Below are positions 34,746 to 46,300 of a DNA stretch of 64,000 nt, in pieces (the first letter of the stretch is position 1; each line of letters opens with the position of its first letter). The notes beneath the pieces were generated by a model. It saw only the letters and a list, made by a program, of their open reading frames with translations. It searched no databases and was not told the origin of the DNA. The position numbers and the translations under genes are program-made. The stretch spans positions 302,659-366,658 of the forward strand of contig WTXG01000024.1 of assembly GCA_022496185.1 (NCBI GenBank), in the 5' to 3' direction. Origin of the DNA: Multifurca ochricompacta (lineage: Eukaryota; Basidiomycota; Agaricomycetes; Russulales; Russulaceae).

Positions 34746-35385
34746 GGACTTAGATGGCTACATAGCCAAGTTTCGCAACCTGGCCAAGAGAGCAGGGTAT
34801 GATGTGAACGAAGAGGCAACACTTGACCTCTTCTCCCAGGGGTTGCCCAACCCCCTGGTGAAGAATATCATCCAATTTCACCACCCTGAGTCATGGAGCC
34901 AGTGGACGAATGCTGCCAGAAGACAGCAGCAGGATTACCTAGACTTCCAAACATGCTTCGGAGTGGATACAAAAAAGGGAAAAACCCGTGATCAGTGGAA
35001 AGTGGCATTTGGGGTGAAACCTACTACTTCTCGAGACCCCAATGCCATGGATACATCGGCAGATCGTACCAAAGCCCGAGCAGCTCTCACCAATGATGAA
35101 AAGAAAAACCTCATGAAAGAAGGGTGCTGCTTTCACTGCCAAGCACAAGGGCATATGTTGCAATTTTGCCCAAAGAAAACAGTTTGTGCTGCCGAAGCAA
35201 CAGCGGCCACTATTACCATGACACCGCCAGCACAAAATCTACCCACCCCAGTGAAGGAAAACCCAGTAACTGCCCCAAAGACCAAAGAACAGAAGGCGGC
35301 AGCAATATGGGAGCATATGATGAATGAGGACGAGGCAGTATGTGCTCTGCTCGTCAATAAGGCCTTTGGCCAAAAGGATTTTTGA
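34746..35385 (+). pseudogene. gag of element A, 3' part
   Basis: Resumes after element B with DLDGYIAKFRNL and DLFSQGLPNPLVKNI, then the CCHC knuckle CFHCQAQGHMLQFC, and ends KDF-TGA at 35383-35385. The G GAT TTT heptamer at 35376-35382 offers a -1 shift into pol. This part is open; the lesions are upstream. Confidence 0.85.
35376..35382 (+). promoter_or_regulatory. gag-pol -1 frameshift site, element A
   Basis: GGATTTT in the zero frame G GAT TTT, directly before the gag TGA; the pol frame continues from 35382. Conserved in elements B and C. Confidence 0.7.
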
Positions 35386-38300
35386 TTGGCTCGACCCCCT
35401 TGGCCTGGGCAAGAGCACTCCATGTAACCTCTGTATACACTAGTTGTTTCAAATCTTTAAAAATACCAGTGCACTTTGAAACCAAACAGAAGATGGCCGA
35501 TAGACGAATATTGATCGACTCTGGAGCCATGGATAATTTCATCAGCCAGAGACTCCAGAGAATGCTGGGGCTGGGGACACAACTACTTCCCCAAGAGAAA
35601 AATATTTGGAACATAGATGGGACAGCTAACAAAGCCAGGAAAATCACACATTGTTGTGATTTAGAAGTACAGGTTGGGGAACAAACCAAACAACTCCGCT
35701 TCCTCATTACGGATTTAGGAGATGAAGACATGATCCTGGGGTACCCATGGCTAGCAGCATTCGAGCCTAAAATCAACTGGGTGGAAGCAACGATGAACAA
35801 AGATTTCTACCCAGTTCTCATTACATCCCTGGGATATGACTACACTGCATGACACCCTCTCACCCACGCTATTGTTATGGGATCGGCCATCACCTGGAGT
35901 GATGTGGAACCTGTGGATCAGGTGTATTGCTATGTTACAAAGGCATCGGAATTGGCCCAGGCAGAGGCACAGAAAAACCCAGAAAAGACGTTCAAAGAAG
36001 TAGTCCCTGCGGAATATCATCAACATTGGAAGGTCTTCTTGGAGGAGGAATCACAATGCTTCCCTCCCTCTTGACCTTGGGATCATGCTATCGACTTCAT
36101 TCCAGATGCCCCACAATCCGTAGACTGTAAAATCTACCCACTGTCTCAACCAGAGAAGGAGGCACTTTCTGCCTTCCTAGAAGAACACCTGGCAAAAGGA
36201 TATATACGACCCTCCAACTCGCCTTACGCCTTGCCCTTCTTTTTCATTAAAAAGAAGGACAGGAAGCTGCGACCAGTACAGGACTACTGATGGATTAATG
36301 AACTTATGGTGAAGAACAACTATCCACTCCCTCTAATCTCGGAAATCATCGATAAGATGTGCGACAAAGCCTTATTTTCAAAGATGGACGTCTGCTGGGG
36401 TTATAACAACATCCATATTCGAGAAGGCGACCAACCCAAGCTGCCTTTAAGACCAATCAAGGACTTTTTGAACCCAACGTTATGTTCTTTGGCTTGATGA
36501 ATTCACCGGCAACCTTCCAATCCATGATGAATCATATTTTCCGAGACCTGATCCTTACAGAAGAAGTTGTGGTATACATGGATGACATCCTAGTAGCCAC
36601 AAGAGACAACATCCACCACCACCGAACTCAAGCCCATGAAGTACTGAACATCTTGGCAAAACATGACCTCTATCTGAAACCCGCCAAATGCTCCTTTGAA
36701 CAAAGAAGTGTTGAGTACCTGGGTGTTATCTTAGAAGGGGGACAAGTACGAATGGATCCTGTAAAAGTACAAGGCATTCGAGAATGGTCCATCCCTCAGT
36801 GTACCAAAGACGTCAGGTCGTTCATCGGTTTCTGTAACTTCTATCGACGCTTCATCAAGGGATTTTCAGCTATTGCCTGACCACTTAATGACCTGCTGAA
36901 AAAGGACATGCCCTGGCACTGGGACGAACTACAGCAGAAGGCATTCGACCAGATAAAAGCAATCATTAGCTCTGAACCAGTTCTTATTCAACCCAACCTA
37001 GCCAAACCCTTCGAACTGGAAGTTGATGCTTCCATGTATGCTAATGGAGTGGTCCTGTCACAGAGAGATACCAGAGGGATCCTTCACCCAGTCACATTTT
37101 ACTCAGAAACATTCTCATTGGCAGAAAGAAACTATGATATTTGGGACAGGGAATTACTGGCTATTGTAAAGGCACTACAACATTGGCGGCCATATTTGGC
37201 TGGATCCCCACACAAGACCATCATCTATACAGACCACTCCAACCTTCTTTACTGGTGAGAACCTCATAAGATCAGTCAACAAGTAGCACGTGAAGTTTTG
37301 GAGCTTGAAGAGTACAATTTCATGCTCAAGCACCTACCTGGGGCCTGTAATGCACGAGCTGACACCCTGTCCAGACCAACTGGCCATGATGAAGGAGAAA
37401 ACGACAATGACAACATTGTCGTCTTACCAGAAGATGTTTTTGCAAAAACTGCTGTTGTCAGCCTCCACAACATGGATTTATGGGCTCAAGTGACGCAGAA
37501 CATGAACCAAGAACTGTGCAAGTCCTGGGCAGAGCCGCATAACATAAAATTGAAAGACAGCCTCTGGTGGAAAGATGGTGATTGACTGGTTGTCACCGGT
37601 GGTGACAACATTAAGAGGGGGGTGATTCATTTTCACCATGACCTTCCCTCAGCAGGACATCCTGGAATTGCAAACACCTACGCCCTTGCCAAACGAGACT
37701 ACTGGTGGCCAAACATGAAAAAGGACATTGAAGCATATGTCAAAGGATGCACAGGATGCCAGGCAAATAAAGTAAACACTCACCCAAAACTGCCGGCACT
37801 TTCACCCATCACACCAGTCGCAACAGCCCCCTTCCAGACCATCACTATGGATTTTATCGTCAAACTCCCACAGTCACAAGGATATGACTCGATACTCACC
37901 ATCACGGACCATGATTATTCAAAAGCTGCTCTCTTCATCCCCTGCAATGAGACGATATCAGCAGAGGGAGTTGCTAAACTTTACCTAGACCACGTCTATT
38001 GGCACTACGGACTCCCCCAAAAGATTATCTCTGACCGGGACCCACAATTTGCATCTATGTTCGCCCGAGCCCTCTGTAAACATCTTGACATCCAACAGAA
38101 CATCTCCACAGCCTATCACCCTCAAACGGATGGTCAATCAGAGTGTACAAATCAATGGTTGGAACAATACCTTCAATTCTGGTGTAATGAACAACAGGAC
38201 GACTGGGCAGAATGGCTGGCAATGGCAGAATTTGTGCATAACAGTTGGCCAAATGGAACGATGAAAGCCACCCCCTTCTCCCTTATTATGGGATGGAACC

Positions 38301-39493
38301 CTTGCACCACGTGGATGGACAAACCCACAAATGTACCATCTGTGACACAGCATATCGGCCAATGGAAGGAAATACAGGAATCAGCCAATAGAAACCTCCA
38401 GAAGGCACAAAGGACCCTGGCCAAGAAGCCCACTAGGTTTACACCCTATCAGGTTGGAGATCAAGTCTGGCTAGAAGGGTGTAACATTCACACATCACAC
38501 CCAATGGCGAAATTAGCTCCCAGATGCCATGGCCCCTTTTTAATTGAACAGAAACTCTCAGACATCACGTACAAACTTACGTTACCTGCCACCTGGAAGA
38601 TACACCCCGTTTTCCATGCTGGTCTTCTAACACCATACAAAGAGACTTCCATTCATGGACAGAATTTCCCCAGACCCCCTCCTGATCTAGTCAACAGAGA
38701 GCCAGAATGGGAGGTAGAATGCATTGCTGACATGAAATGGAAGGGTCGAGGGTGCAATTGGAAGCTCCATTATCTGATCAAATGGAAGGGATTCCCTGAC
38801 ACTGACAGCTCGTGGGAACCTGCTGCAGATGTCTTTGCACCCAAACTCATCGAAGACTTCTATAGACACCATCCAGAGGCAGATAAAGAGCCAGGCAGAA
38901 TACATGTTGTTGGACAACTCCCTCCCCCACAACTGACCAAGATAACATCCATGTCACCATCCAGTGTTCACGCCTCCGCTGCCATTGATGCATTTCCCTT
39001 ACTTTCTCCTCTGCATCCTCCTTCTCGCCCACTATCTCCTATTGACTATGATGCAACTGCTGAAGTGGCCAAAGGGGACAAAATCATCGACATTGATGAA
39101 GATTTTAATCTGCCTGAACACCCCCATCCCAACAACCTAATTGATGTCGATTTCGGTGATGAGGCCCCAGAATTTCCATTCTTCCTGAATGACCCCAGCT
39201 CACAATTTTACTTCCCACTCATGATCCTGTCATCCAAGAATGATGGCACCACGGAGATAGCCAAGTACATTTATTACACCAACGAAGGTATGGATGTAGC
39301 CGGCTGTTTGGAAAAAGGGGGGCCAGTCTACGGAGCCCCAGTGTACCTGGAGGAAAAGAAAGTCAACCAGCTGCACTATGTCCTCGGGCCAGAACATCTA
39401 CAACATCTCTCAGCCCATGACCCATGTGCCTTTGCCATCAATGAGGTGCTCCGAGACTTACACATGCCACAACTAACCACAGAAATTGCATGA
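35382..39493 (+). pseudogene. pol of element A with chromodomain
   Basis: Protease (LIDSGAMDNF) lies in 35382-35852, ended by TGA. RT, in pieces 36306-36880, has VVYMDDILVAT. RNase H is at 36908-37258. The integrase region (37622-38880) has HHDLPSAGHPG, a CTGCQANK zinc site, TMDFI, SDRDPQF and GQSECTNQW. A chromodomain follows (EWEVECIAD; YLIKWKGFPDTDSSWEP). TGA codons at 35850, 36072, near 36289, 36879, 37257 and 37583 mostly replace residues that are Arg in relatives. Unlike B and C, the frame runs on from the chromodomain into the ORF3-type domain without a stop. Confidence 0.88.
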
Positions 39494-40140
39494 CTGCACA
39501 AGTTCCAGGCACTCAGGGACAACTTAGAGATGCAGCATCACGACTATGAGCGACAAATGGTGAAGCTTAACCGAGGGGTCTTTGATATAGAGCACCACCT
39601 GGTGAGCATCAGGGAGAGGTTAGAATGAGGAGAGGCATACCAGATCATATCCGAATGGTACACCGATATTTTTGCTTGGCCACTCCCTTGCTGTCACCTC
39701 AACCTTGCACCTCAACTTAACCCCCACTGCTTCGAAATGCCACACCTCCATGAAAATCCTGACAGTAAGCTTTGCTGGCGCTGTAGCAGCAAGTACCATC
39801 TCAGCTGGTGTTGTCCCATGGCCAAGAAATGATGTTGACACTGCCAGAGCACCTCACACTGGAGTTGCCAATGCCTGTTTCGACAACTCACACAAGCTCC
39901 CACTGTCCAGAACCCATCAGGGTGGTGTGGCAAGTGTCTCTCCCACAACGCCGGCCACCAAGAGATCGACTGTCATGTTTATGACAGCTGCTTTTGCTGT
40001 GGGAGACGAGGGCCCTACGGTTTTCTACAAACACATGTTTGCCCTGCAGACAAAGAAAAGGAGAACTATGATGTGGATCACTACACCATAGCTGACGACT
40101 ACCTCTCTTTGGTCCAGGATGATGATGGTATGCCGATCTA
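39494..40140 (+). pseudogene. ORF3-type zinc-knuckle region of element A
   Basis: After a TGA at 39491-39493 the homologous region continues: coiled-coil-like RDNLEMQHHDYERQ, then cysteine-rich text with CWRCSSKYHLSWCC, a second knuckle broken by stops, a WCGKC..C group and GRRGPYGF, ending DDDGMPI. It is equivalent to the C-terminal third of ORF3 in B and C but has at least four in-frame stops. Confidence 0.7.
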
Positions 40141-40172
40141 GCTGGCTCTGCTAGGACTTAGAGAGGGGGTAA

Positions 40173-40765
40173 TGTTACAAACCCCGCCATGTCGTCCTGT
40201 TTCCCTTTTCTTTCACGTGATTTGCTGTTTGGTCATGCGTGCCCCTTGTTGATTGTGTTTTGACTGGCTTTGCATCTGTTTGCCCCTTATCTATGACCCG
40301 ACTTCTTTCTTATCTCTGACTCATACTTTACCTACAAACTCTTACATATTTTCCCACCAGAATCACAGCTATACCAGATTCATCTACATATATTCACACC
40401 TGGCCCACCTTGACTCCGTTCCCCGTTTGGTTAGATTACGACTTCGTTGATACATCAAGTACGCTACTCCGATTCAGACTCCGATCTCTATTACATATAT
40501 AAGGCCCGTCTAGATAGCCTGTATGCCTTAGACTTGACTTCTTAATCAACTTGGTGCATTACCTTCTGGGTGATCCTAAGACCCGGCTTCTGAATTGTCT
40601 CAGTGCTTCTGGCACTCTTCCACTCACCGATACTAAGGGATTAGCTCCTTGGTATTGACTCCTCACCTGATCTCCGTGTACTTGAAAGACAGTGCACACT
40701 TGACTTCATAGTTTTGCTACGCGACTTGCCACACATTGTGCTGAATGCCCGCACCAGGCATTACA
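40173..40765 (+). repeat. 3' LTR of element A (LTR4 family)
   Basis: 593 bp, preceded by the purine tract AGAGAGGGGGTAA and followed by TSD CCTGC. Differs from the 5' LTR mostly by transitions, several at CpG. Confidence 0.9.
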
Positions 40766-40965
40766 CCTGCTCTGGATGGTGGCCACCAAACACCATGAGG
40801 ACCCTTTCTCCCGACACACCACCTCCACTGCCATGTGCCTGGCTACAGGTCATGCCTTCATATCTGAGTATGCTGAATGGTTCCACTCTTGGCAACCAGC
40901 ATCCTCCCGCATGTGCCAATGTGACAACACCACTCCAGCCAGCTTCACCCATGTGTTGCTGGAAT
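40766..40965 (+). pseudogene. LINE ORF2 relic, middle fragment
   Basis: Open frame with ATGHAFISEYAEWFHSW followed by a Cys-rich CQC..TPASFTHVLLE segment, like the tail of LINE ORF2 proteins after the RNase H region (GHAFTGEY..C.C...E..H.L..C). The fragment starts at the right TSD of element A (the left continuation is 22025-22039) and stops at the left TSD (GGAAT) of the reversed solo LTR; it continues at 62006. It is the oldest layer of the nest. Confidence 0.7.
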
Positions 40966-41170
40966 TGTAATGCCTGGTGCGGGCGTTCAGCACAACATGT
41001 GTCAGGTCATGTAGCAAAACTACAAAGTCAAGTGTGCACTGTCTTTCAAGTACATGGAGATCAGGTGAGGAGTCAATACCAAGGAGCTAATCCCTTAGTA
41101 TTGGTGAATGGAAGAGTGCCAGAAGCACTTGAGATGATTCAAGAGTCAGGTCTTAGGATCACCCAGAAGG

Positions 41171-41755
41171 TGTTACAACCTCTACTGTCCGTCCCCATTT
41201 TCTTTCTACTGCCCAACGATGACCCCTCTTTGCCACCCACCCTGCACTTCTCGATCATGTCCCCATCGTGGGATCCGTCATGTGCCCTACTCCCATCCCC
41301 GTGATCTGCTTTGTACCTGTTGATGCAATGTTTACTTATGTTGATTTCTTATCTGCTTATCTCCTTATTGTTATGACCGGACATTTACTTAATACCCTAT
41401 CAGAAGCTTGACTTTACGCCATCCGCTTCCGTATATTCAGGCCCACTTGACTCCCTACTCTTATCTTGTAGACGCCCATTGAGTTACATATATAAGTCCG
41501 CTGTAGCTACACTGTAGACCTCAGACTTGACTTATTGAATACATTGGTGCCTGTCTTCTGGACATCCCCTTTGATCTCTGACTCAGTTGTCTCAAGTGCT
41601 TCCAGCACTTTTCCACTCAACATCGTCTTAGGGAGTGCCCCTTCAACTTTGACTCATCCCACTTGAACTCCAAGAAGCCTTATTGGTTTCTTATCTGAAC
41701 CTATGAACTGTGCTGTCACACAAGTCATGTGGAATGTCCCACACTGGGCGTAACA
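41171..41755 (+). repeat. 5' LTR of element C (LTR1 family)
   Basis: TGTTACAACCTC..GGGCGTAACA. A TATATAAG box near 41488 is followed about 30 bp later by AGACTTGACTT (41522-41532), complementary to the primer site. Confidence 0.9.
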
Positions 41756-41757
41756 TC

Positions 41758-41768
41758 AAGTCAAGTCT
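41758..41768 (+). promoter_or_regulatory. Self-priming primer-binding site of element C
   Basis: AAGTCAAGTCT pairs over 11 nt with AGACTTGACTT at 41522-41532. In A and B the central pair is C-G; here it is T-A on both sides, so the pairing is kept despite the change. Confidence 0.75.
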
Positions 41769-41774
41769 CTCATC

Positions 41775-43292
41775 GTGGCTTCCAGCCGCAGTCAGACTTT
41801 GTTCAAAGAAGAGCTCATTGAACAAAGAGACGAGAATAATCTTTCACAGCAAACACTTGGCTCTGCTGCCTGGAAAGATTTTGAATCCGAGTTTGGATAT
41901 TACATCTATCACAACAGAGGATACCAACTGGTAGAATACGACGACGAAAAGAGGGTTTGGTATCGTATCTGATATTTGGAAAGCCGACACTCTTGGGTCA
42001 CTACAGGACCTGCCCCACCTGAATTTGGATTAGGACCATGGAGAGAAAATCCCCCAGCCATTGTCACGGACTCTGAACCAGAAGAGTACATAGAAGAACA
42101 TAGTGAAGAAGCACTGGTATTAGCGTCGACTACAACCCCAGTTGCACCGGCAGTTGTCACAATCAGAGCCCCTGCTTTGACAACTCCTCAGATATCCACA
42201 CAGTCCACCAGCACCGTTACTCCATCTAAACAAAAAATGTCCACCATCGCTGCCCAGCTCCCAGACCCAGCCCCTCCACCCCTGCCACCTCCACCAGTTA
42301 TGATGCTGCCAAACATACCCCCACCCTCTGGGCAGCTGTCAGGAGTACTACCCCAGATGTTCACTGGGGACCACTCCCAGAGCAAGAAATTTATGTTGGA
42401 GTTTACGACATTCAAAAATTTCAACCATGATGTTCCTCAGATCATCAACCCCTTCCAACGTGCCAACCTCTTTCTGTCTTTGATACAAGGGGACGCAGTA
42501 GATGACTGGACAATGGAACAACTGGAGTGGCTGAACGAAGAAGTCGAAAGTGGTTGTTGCACCACTAGTGAAGGTCTTTGGGAAACTGTTGCCCAGAGAT
42601 TTAAAGATGCATTTACGGATGGACAGGCCAAGCAGAAGGCTGCCCGAGAATTGAAGTCCCTCAAGATGGAGAAGGGAGAATTGGATGCCTATGTGGCAAA
42701 ATTCAGAAGCCTGGCTAACAGGGCTGGATATGACACGGATGAAGAAGCAACGCTGGACCTCTTCTCACAAGGGTTACCCAACCCGCTGGTCAAAAACATT
42801 ATCCAGTTCCACCACCCCCAGGACTGGGATGGATGGGTCGATGCTGCCCGACGACAGCAACAAGATTATCTCAACTTCCAGACATGCTTCAGAGTTGACA
42901 CTAAGAAAGGAAAAACCCGTGACCAGTGGAAGGCTGCCTTTGGGGTCAAACCCACCCATGCCTCCCAGAGGGATCCAAATGCAATGGATACCTTGGCTGA
43001 CAGAACCAGAGTGCAGGTTGCGCTTACTGAAGACAAAAGGCAAACATTGATGAAGGAGGGGAGATGCTTTCGCTGCAAAGCACTGGGTCATATGTCAAGA
43101 GAATGCCCAAAGAAAGGGGCATGAGTGGCAGAAGCAACAGTCTCACCTATCTGTAACAATCCACCTACCATTGACAAGAAAATGCCAATGAAAGAAGAAA
43201 AGGCGCAAGAAATATGGGCGAATATGATGAAGGAAAGTGAGGAAGTGCGAGCCATCTTGGTAGAGAAGGCATTCACCAAAAAGGATTTTTGA
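41775..43292 (+). pseudogene. gag of element C
   Basis: Opens at GTG (41775), as in A and B. TGA at 41970-41972 and 43122-43124 lie at expected Arg codons; otherwise open. Pro-rich N-terminal third, capsid-like region (KKFMLEFTTFKNFNHD; AQRFKDAFTDGQAKQKAAREL; DLFSQGLPNPL), then the knuckle CFRCKALGHMSREC. The real stop TGA (43290-43292) follows KDF with GGATTTT at 43283-43289 for the -1 shift into pol. Family role: particle and RNA packaging protein. Confidence 0.87.
43283..43289 (+). promoter_or_regulatory. gag-pol -1 frameshift site, element C
   Basis: G GAT TTT then TGA, identical to elements A and B; pol continues in the -1 frame from 43289. Confidence 0.7.
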
Positions 43293-43381
43293 TTGGCTCT
43301 ACCCCATTGGCCTGGGCACGAGCATTACATGTAACCTCTGTGTACACTAGTCACTTCAAATCACTGAAAATACCAGTACAT

Positions 43382-46300
43382 TGTTGGAAGTGTAGCCATA
43401 GCATGCAACCAATTGATACCAGAGATGACGGTCTGGATCTGATCATCACTGTATCAACGCAATATTCAGAGCACACGGGTCATGCAAATTTTCTTTATCA
43501 TAAAGACTCAGTAGCGTAGTTAGAAACCTCAGTCTTTCTATCCCAAAGACTGAGGTCAGTACTTTCTGTGTTACAGCTACATTACCCATTCACTGATTCA
43601 TTTGTGTAGCTACGCATTTATAGGTATTAACAAATTACATAGTCTTTCTATCCCAAAGACTGAGCTACGCATTTATAGCTCGCTACAGATTATGAGACCT
43701 GAGTTGCTCTAAATCAAATCAGAACACACCAGACAGAAAACCACCACACACTCTAAGCAATGAGTTCCCCAACCAGCGCAGCGGCACCCAAAGTAGCAGC
43801 AGCAGCATCTGTGGCAAACTCAAAAGGAGCACGTCAATATGACATACCTCACTTGGAAGACGATGGTGGAAACTTCACATTCTGGAAGTACAGAGTTCAG
43901 ATGGTCCTGAAACTGCAGAGATTGTGGTCTGTGGTTGATGGATCAGAGCCTCAGCCAGATGCCACAGCACCTCCTGAAGAACAGGAGGAATGGGCACTCA
44001 AAGATAGCGAAGCACAAGCACAAATATCGTTGACGCTCAAGGACGAACCCCTGAGTACAGTCCTGTATGCGAAGATGGCCAAGGAATGCTGGGAGAAGTT
44101 ATCAGTCTGTTATGAAGGCAAAGGAGAACAGAAGATCATTTACCTTATCAATGATGTATTCCGTTCCACCCTCTTGGACACAGAATCCCTTGAGCCCCAG
44201 ATAAACACCATTGTCAGGGCTGCCCATACCATATCCAACATCGGCTTGCCACTGGATGACAAGCTCGTCGCTTTTGCAATCATCTCCTCACTCCCAACCT
44301 CCCTATCCACTCTAAAAACCATCCTTTCTACAGCCAACCCCTCTTCCCTTACCGTTGAGCATGTCAAGTCACAAATAATTCTCGATGAACAATGCCGCAT
44401 TCAAGAATCAGGCCTTGGAGTGACCGCTTACTTTGCATGCTCAGCAAATACAGCTAAAAAGGGAAAAGAAAAGTCAGAAGAGGAGAAGACAAAGAAATGC
44501 TGCACTCACTGTAAGAAGCGTGGCCATGTGGTGGAAGAGTGTTGGAAACTGGAGAAGGAAAATGAGGCCAAAGTGAGCAGCACTGGAGATGATATGCAGA
44601 AACCCCCAAACGCTACAGCCAAAGTCGCATTTACTGGAGGCCAGGCACCTGCCAGTGACAGTGCACCGCAAAGGGACGGCCCCATACTCCTGTTCAAAGT
44701 GCTACAAGCCCTATCATCACGCATCGATCTCAATCAGCAATGGATCATCGACTCCGGAGCATCACGTACCATGTGCTCCCATCGGAACTGGTTTTTCAAT
44801 TTCAAAACACTCACCAATCCAGTAAAAATTGTCTTAGGCAACAACAGCAGTATCCTCGGCACCGGGATCGGTCACATCCATGTCCAAATGATGGCCAATG
44901 GAAAGTGGAGTGATGCCATTCTCCAAGATGTCCTATATGTCCCAGAACTGCATGGAAACTTGTTATCTGTTGCCCAACTTGCCAGTTGCGGAGCCGATGT
45001 GCATTTTACCAAGAACTCCTGTCAGATCTACAGTCAGACTGGAGTGCTTACCTGTGAGGGCCACCTTGAAGGCAACCTCTACACAATGGACGCCTGCACC
45101 GTAGCTCCGGAGAGAGTCCAGATCGCTCAGGTCAATGTTTTCCCAGTTGAAGGAGCCAAGGATAATGACGTCACTTTGGTCGCAAGACACTCAGTGGCGA
45201 AAGCTGACCTACACACCTGGCACTGCCGCCTCGGCCATCTAAATGTCAACGCTGTTCTCCAAATGATGCGAAAGGGGATGGTTAAGGGGATGGACATTAC
45301 CTCAAAAACCAGTCCACCTGACCTCTGCAAACTGTGCCTCAAAGGGAAGCAAACACATACTGAGATCCAGATGGAAACTGGGACCAGATCAACCCAAGTC
45401 CTAGGGCGAATCTTCTCGGACGTCTGTGGCAAGATGCCGCGACGATCTCACCAAGGATTTGAATATTTCATCACCTGGGTGGATGATAAGTCCCGAAGAG
45501 TTTTTGTCACTGGCCTGCGCAAAAATCCGAAGTGACTCACCATCTACAACGCTTCATAGCTCGCGCAGAAGTCGAAACAGGTCAGCGAGTAAGAGTGCTG
45601 CGCATGGATGGAGGGGTGAATACATCGCCACCGTGGCCCAGAGGTTCCTACAAGACAAAGGCATCAAACACGAAATGATGACACCGGACACACCTCAGCA
45701 TAATGGAGTCGCAGAGCGCATGAACCGGACGCTTCTCGATAAAGTCCGGACAATGCTCATTGATGCGGATTTGCCTGACACTTACTGGTACGACGCTTTA
45801 GAGTACGCAGCTTATCTGCACAATGTCACACCCACCCGCGCCCTGGAGGACTCCACCCCTGATGAAGCTTGGAGTGGCAATAAACCTGACGTTTCCCGTT
45901 TGCGTGTTTTCAGCTGCAGAGCGTTTGTGCACATCCCAGCGAAGTATCGCACCAAGCTCGGTGCGTGGTCCATCTTGTGCACATTCTTGGGGTATGCTCA
46001 GAGTCGCAAAGCTTATCGTCTAGTGCATCGCCCAACGGGCCATTTCTACGAGTCGCGTGACGTCGTATTCAATGAAGGGGGGCCAGCCAGTGAAAGAGTC
46101 GTCATTGAATTTGATGATACAGAGCCCAGTGAGGGCAATAAAAATGAAAACATTATAGAGCCGCTACCTAATACACCAGTGCAAAACCCTAGCCAACTTC
46201 AGCAAAGTAGTGACAGCGAAGTAGAAAGTGCACTCACAGAGACCCCCGCATCCGCACCGACATCAACACCAACGCCTATCACCACCCGACCAAAGCGAAC

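Larger units (their letters stand above)
22040..40765 (+). mobile_element. Element A: Ty3/gypsy chromovirus, decayed, hosts element B
   Basis: Two 593-bp LTRs (22040-22632 and 40173-40765) in direct orientation, each TGTTACAAACCC..TTACA, flanked by the 5-bp TSD CCTGC (22035-22039 and 40766-40770). The internal region reads gag, pol (protease, RT, RNase H, integrase, chromodomain) and a zinc-knuckle extension. Gag is split by a 602-bp solo LTR (23383-23984) and by the 10.6-kb element B with its own TSD. Many TGA codons, including several at positions where relatives have Arg, show it is dead. The element itself interrupts a LINE ORF2 relic. Confidence 0.92.
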
